A stretch of DNA of 32,727 nucleotides, taken from contig AQUH01000010.1 in NCBI GenBank assembly GCA_000371745.1, positions 1 to 32,727 of the forward strand, written 5' to 3'. This DNA comes from an alpha proteobacterium SCGC AAA280-B11 (GTDB lineage Bacteria > Pseudomonadota > Alphaproteobacteria > Pelagibacterales > Pelagibacteraceae). Position 1 is the stretch's first letter. Every line of letters starts with the position of its first letter. The notes under the pieces are model-generated. The model was not told the origin of the DNA. It saw nothing but the letters and a program-made list of their open reading frames with translations, and did not search any database. The translations under genes were made by a program, and so were the position numbers. Positions 1 through 7,090 of the stretch are shown here, in pieces.

Positions 1-575
1 ATACTTTTAACAAGAGCGTCGATAAAAAGTGGTTCGCTCTCATAATGTGGTATTACCTGTAAGCCCGGTTGCCATCTCATGTCCATCAAATTTCTGTAAA
101 CTTCATCGCAAACAGTTGCTGTAGTTGCGGAAGCATATTGTGGGTACAAAGGAAAAATAATAATTTTTTCACAACCCTCTTTTTTTAAAAAGTCTAGTTT
201 GCTTTTTAAACTTGGATTTCCATATCTCATCCCAAAATCAACAATGATATTATTACTTCCAATTTTGTTCTTTAATTTTTTTGCCTGACTATCCGTGTAA
301 TATCGAAGTGGTGACTGGTTAATATCATTCATCCAAATTTTTTTATAAGCGTGTGCTGTTTTTGAGGGCCTAAAGGTTAATATAAATAAGTTTAAAATTA
401 TTTGCCAAATAATGGGGTTAAGTTCTATGACCCTTCTGTCTGATAAAAACTCTTTTAAATATTTTCTAATGTCCCACCAGCCAGTCGTGTCTGGTGTGCC
501 AAGATTGACGAGCAACACTCCTGTTTTGCCAAATTTTATCTTGGGGTGATTAATTTTTTCCAAATCGAAACTCAT
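1..575 (-). CDS. hemH: Ferrochelatase, N-terminal part (cut by left edge)
   Basis: Ferrochelatase inserts ferrous iron into protoporphyrin IX, the last step of heme synthesis. About 191 residues are visible. After an ATG at 575-573 the protein reads LLVNLGTPDTTGWWDIRKYL, the family's N-terminal signature, followed by FLSDRRVIELNP and, further on, FGMRYGNPS and FPLYPQYASATT, all typical of HemH. The C-terminal half, with the catalytic His/Glu region, lies outside the window. The ATG overlaps the TGA of hemE (ATGA, 574-572), so the two are probably translationally coupled. The family assignment is firm. In related genomes hemJ and rho often lie near hemE/hemH, which bears on the chimera near 3380. 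Confidence 0.95.
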   Translation of the reverse strand, partial: MSFDLEKINHPKIKFGKTGVLLVNLGTPDTTGWWDIRKYLKEFLSDRRVIELNPIIWQIILNLFILTFRPSKTAHAYKKIWMNDINQSPLRYYTDSQAKKLKNKIGSNNIIVDFGMRYGNPSLKSKLDFLKKEGCEKIIIFPLYPQYASATTATVCDEVYRNLMDMRWQPGLQVIPHYESEPLFIDALVKS

Positions 576-1582
576 AAATTATAACTCCTTACAAAATCAA
601 CCAACTTCTTAACATTGCTGGGGTTGGTTTGTGGCAGTATTCCATGCCCCAAATTAAAAATATAGGGTTTGTCTTTAAAAAAATCTAAATATTTCTTTGC
701 CTCTTTGAACATTTTTTTATTACTTCCTAATAAAAATTTTGGGTTCAGCCCCCCTTGAAAAGTTATATTTTGAGTTAAATCTAATTTATTAAGATTAATA
801 TCGTGATCAAGGCTAATACCGCTCGGTTTTACCTTTTTTATAAAATAATTAATGTTTTTATTAATTCCTTTTGGAAAACAAATTACCGGATTATTCGGGT
901 ATTTTTTTTTTATTTTATTAACAATATTTTTGTTTGGGTTGATACAAAACTCATTTAAATCCTTTTCTTTTATTAAGCCTGCCCAACTATCGAATAGTTG
1001 TATAATATCTGCACCTGCTTGTATTTGTTTTTCGCAGTGTATAAAAACTAAATGTTCTAATCTTTTAATTATTTTTATTATTTCTTTTTTTTTTGTTTTT
1101 TTTAAAAAATTTATATTTTTTTTTGGCGACATTTTGTTGAGCATGTAAACTAAAAGTGTCCATGGTGCTCCTGCGAATCCTATTAAAGACTTTTCTTGTG
1201 GTATTTTGTTTTTTAATTTTTTTAATATTTTATAAACGTTGGTTAAATTATTAGTAAATTCTTTATCTGTTAAATTATAAAATTTATTTGAGTTATATTT
1301 GTTTAAAATTGGACCAACATTTTCTTTAAATTCTACCTTTTGTCCGACAGCACTTAATATTAGCAAAATATCGGAAAAGATAATAACTGCGTCTAAATCA
1401 AATTTATTTATTGGTTGTAGTGAAACGGTTGTAGCGTCGTTCACGTTTAAGCAAAATTTTACAAAATCTTTATTTTTTTTTCTTATTTTTTTATATTCTG
1501 GTAAATATCTACCTGCTTGGCGCATAAACCAAATAGGTAAATTTTTTTCTTTATGTAAAAGACAGTTAAGTAAACTACTCAT
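572..1582 (-). CDS. hemE: Uroporphyrinogen decarboxylase
   Basis: Decarboxylates the four acetate side chains of uroporphyrinogen III to give coproporphyrinogen III, a cytoplasmic heme-pathway step. The 336-residue length is normal. The WFMRQAGRYLPEY signature lies at residues 18-30, the FSDIL segment near residue 70 carries the conserved Asp, GFAGAPWTLLVYML follows in the middle, and the C-terminal NLGHGILPQTNP motif is present. The gene is the first of a hemE-hemH pair (ATGA overlap) and reads away from the AT-rich spacer interpreted as oriC. The hemE position beside the origin is conserved in Caulobacter and Rickettsia. Poly-T and poly-A runs in the middle are ordinary for this AT content. 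Confidence 0.97.
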   Translation of the reverse strand: MSSLLNCLLHKEKNLPIWFMRQAGRYLPEYKKIRKKNKDFVKFCLNVNDATTVSLQPINKFDLDAVIIFSDILLILSAVGQKVEFKENVGPILNKYNSNKFYNLTDKEFTNNLTNVYKILKKLKNKIPQEKSLIGFAGAPWTLLVYMLNKMSPKKNINFLKKTKKKEIIKIIKRLEHLVFIHCEKQIQAGADIIQLFDSWAGLIKEKDLNEFCINPNKNIVNKIKKKYPNNPVICFPKGINKNINYFIKKVKPSGISLDHDINLNKLDLTQNITFQGGLNPKFLLGSNKKMFKEAKKYLDFFKDKPYIFNLGHGILPQTNPSNVKKLVDFVRSYNL

Positions 1583-1640
1583 TAATAAATATTAGTTAAA
1601 ATAGTAGTATTATATGGTTCTGTTAGTAATGTGTTTATGT

Positions 1641-1662
1641 TTTTATTAACATTTTATTAACA
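1641..1662. repeat. Tandem 11-bp repeat in oriC spacer
   Basis: TTTTATTAACA occurs twice back to back (1641-1651, 1652-1662). The 11-bp period is about one helical turn, and related TTATTAA words recur at about 1719-1725, 1760-1767 and 1782-1788. This would suit an unwinding element or iteron-like protein sites within the origin, but low complexity alone could give such words. Confidence 0.6.
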
Positions 1663-1845
1663 CTCTTTTGTTAATTAATTTTATTTAATAACTTTGTGAT
1701 TTTAACAATTATCTAAAGTTATTAACGATATTAAAAATTAAAAATACCGAGTTACCAATGTTATTAATTTAATAACAATACTTTATTAAGTGTTAATGCT
1801 TGTTAATTTTAAAACTACAAGTGTATAAACTACATTAATAAACAT

Positions 1846-1854
1846 TTATCCACA
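1846..1854 (+). promoter_or_regulatory. DnaA box (perfect TTATCCACA)
   Basis: The nonamer is identical to the high-affinity DnaA-binding consensus and ends six bases before the PPSR start codon. Together with the hemE/PPSR flanks it supports the origin call. At this position bound DnaA could also affect PPSR expression, which is inference. Confidence 0.7.
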
Positions 1855-1859
1855 CATCT

Positions 1860-2675
1860 ATGAACAGAAAATATAATGTATTTTTAGTTTCAGATTCAAC
1901 CGGGGAAACGCTAGATCGGATATTTTTGGCTCTAAAAGCGCAATTTGAAAATTTTAACAACACTCTGCACCATTTTTCTTTTGTTAGGACTGAAACTCAA
2001 ATTAAAACATTGCTGGAAAAGTGTAACAAATTAGGAAATCCAATAATTTTGTATACGTTAGTGGAGACCTCTATCACCTCTGTTTTGATAGAAGAGACAA
2101 AAAAAAATAAAATCCCCTGTTTTGGAGTATTAGATTATTTAATTCCAAAGTTTGAAGAGGTTTTAAATAGAAAAGCAAATCATAAGCCCAGCGGCCAACA
2201 TGCTTTAAATAAAGAATATTATAAAAAAATATCAGCAATGCAGTTTAGCATCGAGCATGATGACGGGCAGAAATTAGAAACTATTTTGGAATCAGATATA
2301 ATTATTTTAGGAATTAGCAGAACAAGCAAAACGCCAACCACCATCTATCTTGCAAATAAAGGTTTTAAATCCTCAAATATTCCAATGGTTCCTAATCAAA
2401 AAATACCGGAAGAAGTTTTAAAAAATAAAAAAGTAACAATAGTTGGACTTGTGGCCGACCCAGAGAGGCTTGTTGATATAAGAAAAAATAGGCTTAGCAC
2501 TTTAAGTGAAGACAAGCACACTTCTTATGTTGATTTAGATAAAATTAAAGATGAGCTTGAGGAAAGTAAAAAAATTTTTAAAACAAATAATATTCCAACA
2601 ATTGATGTTACAAGAAAATCAGTTGAAGAAATAGCGGCCTCAATCATAAAGATACACGAAATAAAAAATAGTTAA
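1860..2675 (+). CDS. Pyruvate, phosphate dikinase/PEP synthase regulatory protein (DUF299, RP001 homologue)
   Basis: Members are bifunctional ADP-dependent kinases and Pi-dependent phosphorylases that switch pyruvate phosphate dikinase or PEP synthase off and on. The 271-residue length is typical. The N-terminal VFLVSDSTGET motif (residues 8-16) and the P-loop GISRTSKT (151-158), followed by PTTIYLA, are diagnostic, and the C-terminal LSTLSEDKHTSYVD and IDVTRKSVEEIAASI also match. It is the first gene of the rightward run with maf and the aroE fragment, and it abuts the putative oriC as its homologue does in Rickettsia. Which of the two target enzymes it regulates cannot be told from this window. 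Confidence 0.93.
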   Translation: MNRKYNVFLVSDSTGETLDRIFLALKAQFENFNNTLHHFSFVRTETQIKTLLEKCNKLGNPIILYTLVETSITSVLIEETKKNKIPCFGVLDYLIPKFEEVLNRKANHKPSGQHALNKEYYKKISAMQFSIEHDDGQKLETILESDIIILGISRTSKTPTTIYLANKGFKSSNIPMVPNQKIPEEVLKNKKVTIVGLVADPERLVDIRKNRLSTLSEDKHTSYVDLDKIKDELEESKKIFKTNNIPTIDVTRKSVEEIAASIIKIHEIKNS

Positions 2676-3262
2676 TGAAAGATATAATTTTAGCATCCGC
2701 AAGTGGGATAAGGCTAAAAATATTAAAAGATTATGGTTTTAATGTTAGGGCTATTCCGGCGGGCATAGATGAAGATGAAATAAAAAACTCATTGTTAAAT
2801 GATAGATTTACGTCTTTTGATATTTCACGAGCTCTCGCAGAAACAAAAGCAAAAAAAATAAGCAGCAAATTTATGAATGAAATGGTTTTGGGTGCTGATC
2901 AAGTTTTAGATTTTCAGGGCAAGATATTTAACAAACCAGAGAATATGGAATCAGCTCTTAACTTAATGAAAAAGTTAAATGGAAATATTCATTTTATATT
3001 TAGCTCTATTTGTTTAAGTAAAAATAATGCTGTTATTTGGATGCACACCGAAAAAGTCATTTTAAAAATGAAAAAATTGTCAGATGAATTTATTAAAAAT
3101 TATTTAGATAAAGTGGGTTTGGAAATAATAAAACAATACGGGGTTTACCAAATCGAGGGCCAGGGTAAAGAATTATTTGAACAAATCCAAGGAGACGAAT
3201 ATTCTGTTATGGGAATGCCAATTAAGCAATTAATGAATTATTATAAAATAAATGAAAAATAA
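2675..3262 (+). CDS. maf: Maf family nucleotide pyrophosphatase
   Basis: Maf proteins hydrolyse non-canonical or standard nucleoside triphosphates to monophosphates and have been linked to septum inhibition. The 195-residue sequence opens with DIILASASGIRLKIL, the Maf signature, then has a GIDEDEIK acidic segment, VLGADQVLDFQGKIFNKP in the middle and QIQGDEYSVMGMP near the end. The ATG overlaps the PPSR stop by one base (TAATG), and its own 3' end overlaps the aroE fragment by 11 bases, so translation is probably coupled. The PPSR-maf-aroE order is common in alphaproteobacteria. Confidence 0.93.
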   Translation: MKDIILASASGIRLKILKDYGFNVRAIPAGIDEDEIKNSLLNDRFTSFDISRALAETKAKKISSKFMNEMVLGADQVLDFQGKIFNKPENMESALNLMKKLNGNIHFIFSSICLSKNNAVIWMHTEKVILKMKKLSDEFIKNYLDKVGLEIIKQYGVYQIEGQGKELFEQIQGDEYSVMGMPIKQLMNYYKINEK

Positions 3263-3644
3263 AAAAAAATTTGTGGTTATTGGTAACCCAATAAAACATT
3301 CTTTATCTCCCTTTTTGCATAATTATTGGTTTAAAAAACTTAAATTAAATTGTGAGTATAAAAAATTAAAAATAATTATGAACCCGGCGATGATTGTTAC
3401 TTGGTTAACAGGCTTATCAATCTTATGGGTTCTAGGATTTAATACTATCTTTTCTTTGTGGTTATCGATTAAATTTTTATTTGTAATTATTCTATCCGGC
3501 TATCATGGTTTTTTATCCAAATGTTTGAAGGATTTTGCGCTAGATAGAAATACTAGAAGCTCAAAATTTTTTAGGTTTATAAATGAAATACCAACTATAA
3601 TATTGATAATCATTGTTTTTTTAGTTATTTTTAAACCCGCTTGA
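3252..3644 (+). pseudogene. In-frame chimera: aroE 5' end joined to hemJ 3' end
   Basis: The 130-residue frame has two unrelated halves. Residues 1 to about 38 are the start of shikimate dehydrogenase (VVIGNPIKHSLSPFLHNYW, with the shikimate-binding Ser17 and Ser19). From about residue 42 it is the C-terminal half of HemJ, a membrane protoporphyrinogen oxidase (NPAMIVTWLTGL, SGYHGFLSK, FALDRNTRSSKFFRFINEIPT, then a terminal membrane helix). The NADP domain of AroE and the first part of HemJ, with its N-terminal helix and conserved His, are missing. The join falls near 3366-3380 in an A/T-rich stretch, so the exact point is ambiguous. Neither activity is expected from the product. It may be a real deletion/inversion scar or an amplification or assembly chimera. 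Confidence 0.9.
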
Positions 3645-3711
3645 AATGTAAGTTAATAGCTGTTATATTCTTTTCCACACCTTAAGTTTCACAAGACAAT
3701 CCCAAATTATA

Positions 3712-4983
3712 ATGAATTTACAAGAATTAAAAAATAAAACCCCAGCAGATTTAATTTTAGAAGCTGAAAAACTTGGCATAGAAAACCCAAGCACAATGCG
3801 TAAGCAAGAAATCTTGTTTGCCATTCTTAAAAAATTTGCAGAAAAAAATGAAAAAATTACTGGAAGCGGAGTTCTAGAAACTTTGCAAGATGGCTTTGGT
3901 TTTTTAAGAGCTACGGAGTCAAATTATTTGCCAGGTCCAGACGATATTTATGTAAGCCCAAGTCAAATTAGAAGATTTGGTCTTCGAAAAGGAGACACGG
4001 TTGAGGGTGAGATTAGAGCGCCAAAAGATTCAGAAAGATATTTTGCTCTTCTGCAGGTTAGTAAAATAAATTTTGAAGATCCTGAAAAATCTAGAAATAA
4101 AATAAACTTTGATAACCTAACACCTTTATATCCAGATGAACGTATTAAGTTGGAAGTAGAATCTAATAAAGCGGAAAAGAAACCAGATTTAACAGCAAGA
4201 CTAATAGACCTTGTGACCCCAATTGGAAAAGGACAAAGAGCTTTAATTGTATCGCCTCCAAGAGCAGGAAAGACAGTAATACTTCAAAACATTGCCCATT
4301 CAATCACGGCAAATCATCCGGAAATTTATTTAATAGTTTTGCTTATAGATGAAAGACCAGAGGAAGTTACGGACATGCAACGTTCTGTGAAAGGCGAAGT
4401 AGTAAGCTCAACGTTTGATGAACCGGCAATGAGGCACGTTCAAGTAGCCGAGATGGTTATTGAAAAAGCAAAAAGGTTAGCAGAGCACAAAAAAGATGTT
4501 GTTATTTTATTAGATTCAATCACTCGATTAGGTAGAGCTTATAACGCCGTTGTCCCAAGTTCAGGAAAAGTATTAACGGGCGGTGTGGATGCCAATGCTT
4601 TACAAAGACCAAAAAGATTTTTTGGAGCAGCTAGAAATATCGAAGAGGGCGGATCACTTACAATTATTTCAACGGCATTAATTGAAACAGGTTCAAGAAT
4701 GGACGAAGTTATTTTTGAAGAATTTAAAGGAACAGGTAATGCCGAAGTTATCCTAGATAGAAAAATTGCTGATAAGAGAATTTTCCCAGCAATTGATATT
4801 ACTAAATCTGGCACTCGAAAAGAGGATTTATTATTTAAGAAAGAAGATCTCCAAAAGATGAATGTTTTGAGAAGATTAATAGCTCCTATGGGTAACATGG
4901 AAGCAATAGAATTTTTAATTGGAAAATTAAGAGAGACAAAAAATAACGCTGAATTTTTTGACTCTATGAATAAGTCTTCTTAA
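3712..4983 (+). CDS. rho: Transcription termination factor Rho
   Basis: Rho is the hexameric RNA-dependent ATPase that ends transcription at C-rich untranslated RNA. The 423 residues have the complete layout: the N-terminal helical Rho_N segment (about 1-45), the cold-shock-like RNA-binding domain with GFGFLR at 61-66, the P-loop SPPRAGKT at 181-188, Walker [17 protein letters not shown], and the R-loop/Q-loop region through [20 protein letters not shown]. It follows the hemJ fragment by 67 bases, the hemJ-rho neighbourhood known from other alphaproteobacteria, although here that block sits on the PPSR side of the origin. Its stop directly abuts the stop of the convergent Lon-domain gene. Confidence 0.97.
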   Translation: MNLQELKNKTPADLILEAEKLGIENPSTMRKQEILFAILKKFAEKNEKITGSGVLETLQDGFGFLRATESNYLPGPDDIYVSPSQIRRFGLRKGDTVEGEIRAPKDSERYFALLQVSKINFEDPEKSRNKINFDNLTPLYPDERIKLEVESNKAEKKPDLTARLIDLVTPIGKGQRALIVSPPRAGKTVILQNIAHSITANHPEIYLIVLLIDERPEEVTDMQRSVKGEVVSSTFDEPAMRHVQVAEMVIEKAKRLAEHKKDVVILLDSITRLGRAYNAVVPSSGKVLTGGVDANALQRPKRFFGAARNIEEGGSLTIISTALIETGSRMDEVIFEEFKGTGNAEVILDRKIADKRIFPAIDITKSGTRKEDLLFKKEDLQKMNVLRRLIAPMGNMEAIEFLIGKLRETKNNAEFFDSMNKSS

Positions 4984-5637
4984 TTAGTGAATTCTTCTTT
5001 CAGAATCTGGATTATTCCCAAGGATATAAAAATTTATTATTTGGTTTATTAATAGATTTCTCTCAAGTACCGTTTTTGCCTCAAGCAAACCTTGTTTTTC
5101 ACTAACAGAAAAAGGACATATCATTGATAAGGAATTTATTAACTGATCGGCCTCAACCTTTTCTACAATTTTCCAATCTGTAGATAGATGATGGATTTTA
5201 AATAGCTTTCTAGCTTTATCTATTAATTGAAGTACATCAATTTTATCATTAAATTTTATTTTTTCTAAATCATCTAAAAATTCATCATAGGTCACTCTAA
5301 ATTTTCTATAAGGAAGATCTGTCTCTGCTTCGTCCAAAACTCTAAATCTAATTAAACCTTTTAAATTTATTAAATATCTACCATCAGCTGTTTTGGTGTG
5401 ACTGTCTATTTTCCCAAGACAACCAACGCTAAATACTTCTGGCTTTTTTGGATTATTACTTTGTTTAGTTTGGATCATGCCAATCATTTTATTTGATGCT
5501 AGAGCATCTTCGATCATTTTTTTATATCTTGGCTCAAATATATTTAATGGCAAAATTGTATTTGGAAAGAACACCGCATTTGCAAGTGGAAAAATAGATA
5601 TCTCTTGAGGAATTTCTTTTTTATTTAGAGTTGTCAT
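4984..5637 (-). CDS. Lon protease N-terminal (substrate-binding) domain protein
   Basis: This 217-residue protein contains only the PUA-like LON N-terminal domain, without AAA+ or protease domains. ISIFPLANAVFFPNTILPLNIFEPRY near the start is the domain hallmark, followed by IGMIQTKQ, VGCLGKI, DGRYLINLKGLIRFRV and a helical C-terminal part. Stand-alone LON-domain proteins are common in alphaproteobacteria, often near thioredoxin and Trm112-like genes, and their role is not settled. It is convergent with rho, stop to stop with no bases between, and is read away from the tRNA-Gly upstream. Confidence 0.88.
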   Translation of the reverse strand: MTTLNKKEIPQEISIFPLANAVFFPNTILPLNIFEPRYKKMIEDALASNKMIGMIQTKQSNNPKKPEVFSVGCLGKIDSHTKTADGRYLINLKGLIRFRVLDEAETDLPYRKFRVTYDEFLDDLEKIKFNDKIDVLQLIDKARKLFKIHHLSTDWKIVEKVEADQLINSLSMICPFSVSEKQGLLEAKTVLERNLLINQIINFYILGNNPDSERRIH

Positions 5638-5728
5638 TATGAATGAATATAGTGTTTAATTTGATTTATTCAATTTCACTTTTCAATTGATTAAAATTTA
5701 TTTTTGTTTAATTTCACTGAATTATTAA

Positions 5729-5803
5729 GCGGGTGTAGCTCAGTGGTAGAGCGAATCGTTGCCAACGATTAGGTCGTGGGTTCAATTCCCTTCACCCGCT
5801 CCA
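5729..5803 (+). tRNA. tRNA-Gly (anticodon GCC), CCA encoded
   Basis: A full cloverleaf can be folded by eye. The acceptor GCGGGTG pairs with CACCCGC, the D arm contains AGTGGTA, the anticodon stem AATCG/CGATT encloses loop TTGCCAA with anticodon GCC, and the T arm is GTGGG/TTCAATT/CCCTT-like, with the 3' CCA encoded. Length is 75 bases including CCA. Its last 23 bases plus two following A residues are repeated at 7024-7048, marking it as an integration target whose coding function has been kept. Confidence 0.96.
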
Positions 5804-5805
5804 AA
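5781..5805 (+). repeat. Putative attachment site, tRNA-proximal copy (25 bp)
   Basis: The 3' part of tRNA-Gly, from the T-loop TTCAATT through CCA and two more A residues, is identical to 7024-7048. With the intact tRNA on this side, this is the layout left when a tyrosine recombinase integrates an element into a tRNA 3' end. The repeat-to-repeat distance is 1243 bp. Confidence 0.8.
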
Positions 5806-5806
5806 T

Positions 5807-6805
5807 CTATAAAGTTAGCAATAATTTATATAATCTTATATTTTCAATATATAATTTAACACATTTACAGAAATTAATTATGGTATTGCTGTATTTTTTT
5901 TCTAATAATACTTTATTTGTTAGGTCTTCATTAATAGATTTTTCACAAGAATCCATAATTCCAAGAATAACTTTTTGAGTTTGGTTGCCAGGGAATATTT
6001 TTAAAAAATTGTTAATATTTTTTGGTATTTCTTGTTTTTTAAAGATTAAGTCTTCATTAAAATAATAACGATTATCTTTTTTTATAAAATTGAAATTAAC
6101 GTTATTATTATTTAATCCTTCAACAAATAAAGACTGATTTGGAATATTAAAAGATTTGTATTCTTCAGGAAAAAATCCCCAAGTGATAAAAAACTCAATA
6201 GGATCCATATCCGATGTGTATTCACAACATATTTCTTCATCTTTTTCCATTAATTGGTTATTGGCAATAGATACAGATTTATCATCTACTAGATATTTTT
6301 TTCCATGATAATGAAAATTAATTATATCTAATATAGGCATTAAAACTTTTTCATTATTTTTGTTTGTAGTAGATCTTGTTAAAAAAGTAACAAAAACAAA
6401 TTGTTCATTATTATTTAAATGTTCAAAGTGTTTTAAATGATTTAGCAAAATTTTTTTTAAAAACGAATTTTTTTCTACAATTTGAATCATTAAGTCCTTT
6501 TCTAAAGGATCACAAAAGCAGGGATGGTGTTCTTTATAAAATTCTATACTAGGAAGTGTTTTTATATACGCATTTAGAAAATCAATATGAGGATATTCAA
6601 TTTTTTTACCATCTAAAAAATCAAGAAAATCTTTTGCATTAATTGTTAAAATAAATGGCACTTTAATTAATGTCTCTTCTTGTTTTAATTGTTTTTTAGC
6701 AAAGAAACCCCAACCCGAATCTTTATTATATTTTGTATATAAGTCATCATGTATGTAGCCGTCATATTTTTTAAATAATTCTATTAAATAATTGACCTGT
6801 GACAT
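5807..6805 (-). CDS. SET-domain protein, Rubisco LSMT-like protein lysine methyltransferase family
   Basis: SET proteins of this type transfer methyl groups from S-adenosylmethionine to protein lysines. The 332 residues show GWGFFAKKQLKQEETLIKVP at 31-50, matching the N-terminal SET strand. At 155-163 LMPILDIIN leads into the D-x-x-N-H position, but here it reads N163-F164-H165, so the usual His directly after Asn is Phe. Y196 with FFITWGF fits the catalytic-Tyr region. A Lys/Asn-rich C-terminal segment follows, where LSMT proteins have a substrate-binding domain. The stop lies one base past the att repeat, convergent with tRNA-Gly. It is the only cargo of the insertion. The fold assignment is good; activity and substrate are unknown. 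Confidence 0.8.
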   Translation of the reverse strand: MSQVNYLIELFKKYDGYIHDDLYTKYNKDSGWGFFAKKQLKQEETLIKVPFILTINAKDFLDFLDGKKIEYPHIDFLNAYIKTLPSIEFYKEHHPCFCDPLEKDLMIQIVEKNSFLKKILLNHLKHFEHLNNNEQFVFVTFLTRSTTNKNNEKVLMPILDIINFHYHGKKYLVDDKSVSIANNQLMEKDEEICCEYTSDMDPIEFFITWGFFPEEYKSFNIPNQSLFVEGLNNNNVNFNFIKKDNRYYFNEDLIFKKQEIPKNINNFLKIFPGNQTQKVILGIMDSCEKSINEDLTNKVLLEKKYSNTIINFCKCVKLYIENIRLYKLLLTL

Positions 6806-6952
6806 TATTATTTTTTAAATGTCTGTAATTATTTTTTAAGAATAAATTTTATATAAAGAATCTATATGTAATTTTTATTTGCTGATTAATTAAACTATAA
6901 AGATAATTTTAAAAAACTTACGCACTTGTCACACACTTTGGTCCAGAATCTC

Positions 6953-6986
6953 AGGCAGACAACTTTCTAAAATAGGCAGACAACTT
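6953..6986. repeat. Paired 13-bp direct repeat near the distal att copy
   Basis: AGGCAGACAACTT occurs at 6953-6965 and again at 6974-6986, start to start 21 bp, or two helical turns. It lies 38 bp before the distal tRNA-derived repeat, a suitable place for recombinase arm sites, and is richer in G/C than its surroundings. It could instead be an operator of the SET gene. Function is inferred from position only. Confidence 0.5.
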
Positions 6987-7023
6987 CTTCTGGAAGCATT
7001 GATTTTACTAGCATAGCGAGGTC

Positions 7024-7048
7024 TTCAATTCCCTTCACCCGCTCCAAA
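7024..7048 (+). repeat. Putative attachment site, distal copy (25 bp of tRNA-Gly 3' end)
   Basis: It is identical to 5781-5805. The bases just before it (AGGTC) also match the variable-region AGGTC of the tRNA if the five bases GTGGG are skipped, so the copy may carry a slightly longer, decayed tRNA remnant. No cloverleaf can be formed here. Confidence 0.8.
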
Positions 7049-7090
7049 ACAGCAAACAAAATAACTTTAATCTGATATAAGAAAGTAATT

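Larger units (their letters stand above)
1583..1859. other. oriC: Probable chromosomal replication origin (oriC)
   Basis: This 277-bp spacer separates divergent hemE and PPSR (RP001 homologue), the pair that flanks the origin in Caulobacter and Rickettsia. It is extremely AT-rich and lacks ORFs. It contains a perfect DnaA box TTATCCACA at 1846-1854 just before the PPSR start, two abutting copies of TTTTATTAACA (1641-1651 and 1652-1662), a GTTATTAA/TTAATAAC palindrome at 1760-1776, and further TTATTAA-type words. What I see is the box, the repeats and the flanking genes; the origin function is inferred from synteny. Only one perfect DnaA box was found, so other boxes would have to be degenerate. 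The spacer must also hold both divergent promoters. Confidence 0.75.
5804..7048. mobile_element. Small integrated element at tRNA-Gly carrying one SET-domain gene
   Basis: The segment is bounded by 25-bp direct repeats of the tRNA-Gly 3' end (5781-5805 and 7024-7048), so it looks like an insertion of about 1.24 kb. It holds one gene (5807-6805, minus) and about 220 bases beyond that gene's start, with a paired 13-bp direct repeat (6953-6965, 6974-6986). No integrase, transposase or replication gene is inside, so it would have to be mobilised in trans or be the eroded remainder of a larger island. The boundaries are seen in the sequence; the mobility history is inferred. Confidence 0.65.

Noticed and set aside
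852-1148. Open frame opposite hemE encoding a Phe/Ile-rich membrane-like peptide.
   Set aside because: It is the reverse reading of AT-rich hemE; hemE has clear conserved motifs, and the hydrophobic look comes from Lys/Asn codons read backwards.
1681-1700. Possible CtrA-type site (TTAA-N7-TTAA) in the origin spacer.
   Set aside because: The TTAA pairs here are spaced by 6 or 10 bases, not 7; in such AT-rich DNA near-matches are expected by chance.
7024-7048. A second tRNA-Gly gene.
   Set aside because: Only the T-loop and acceptor 3' half are present; there is no 5' acceptor, D arm or anticodon arm upstream.
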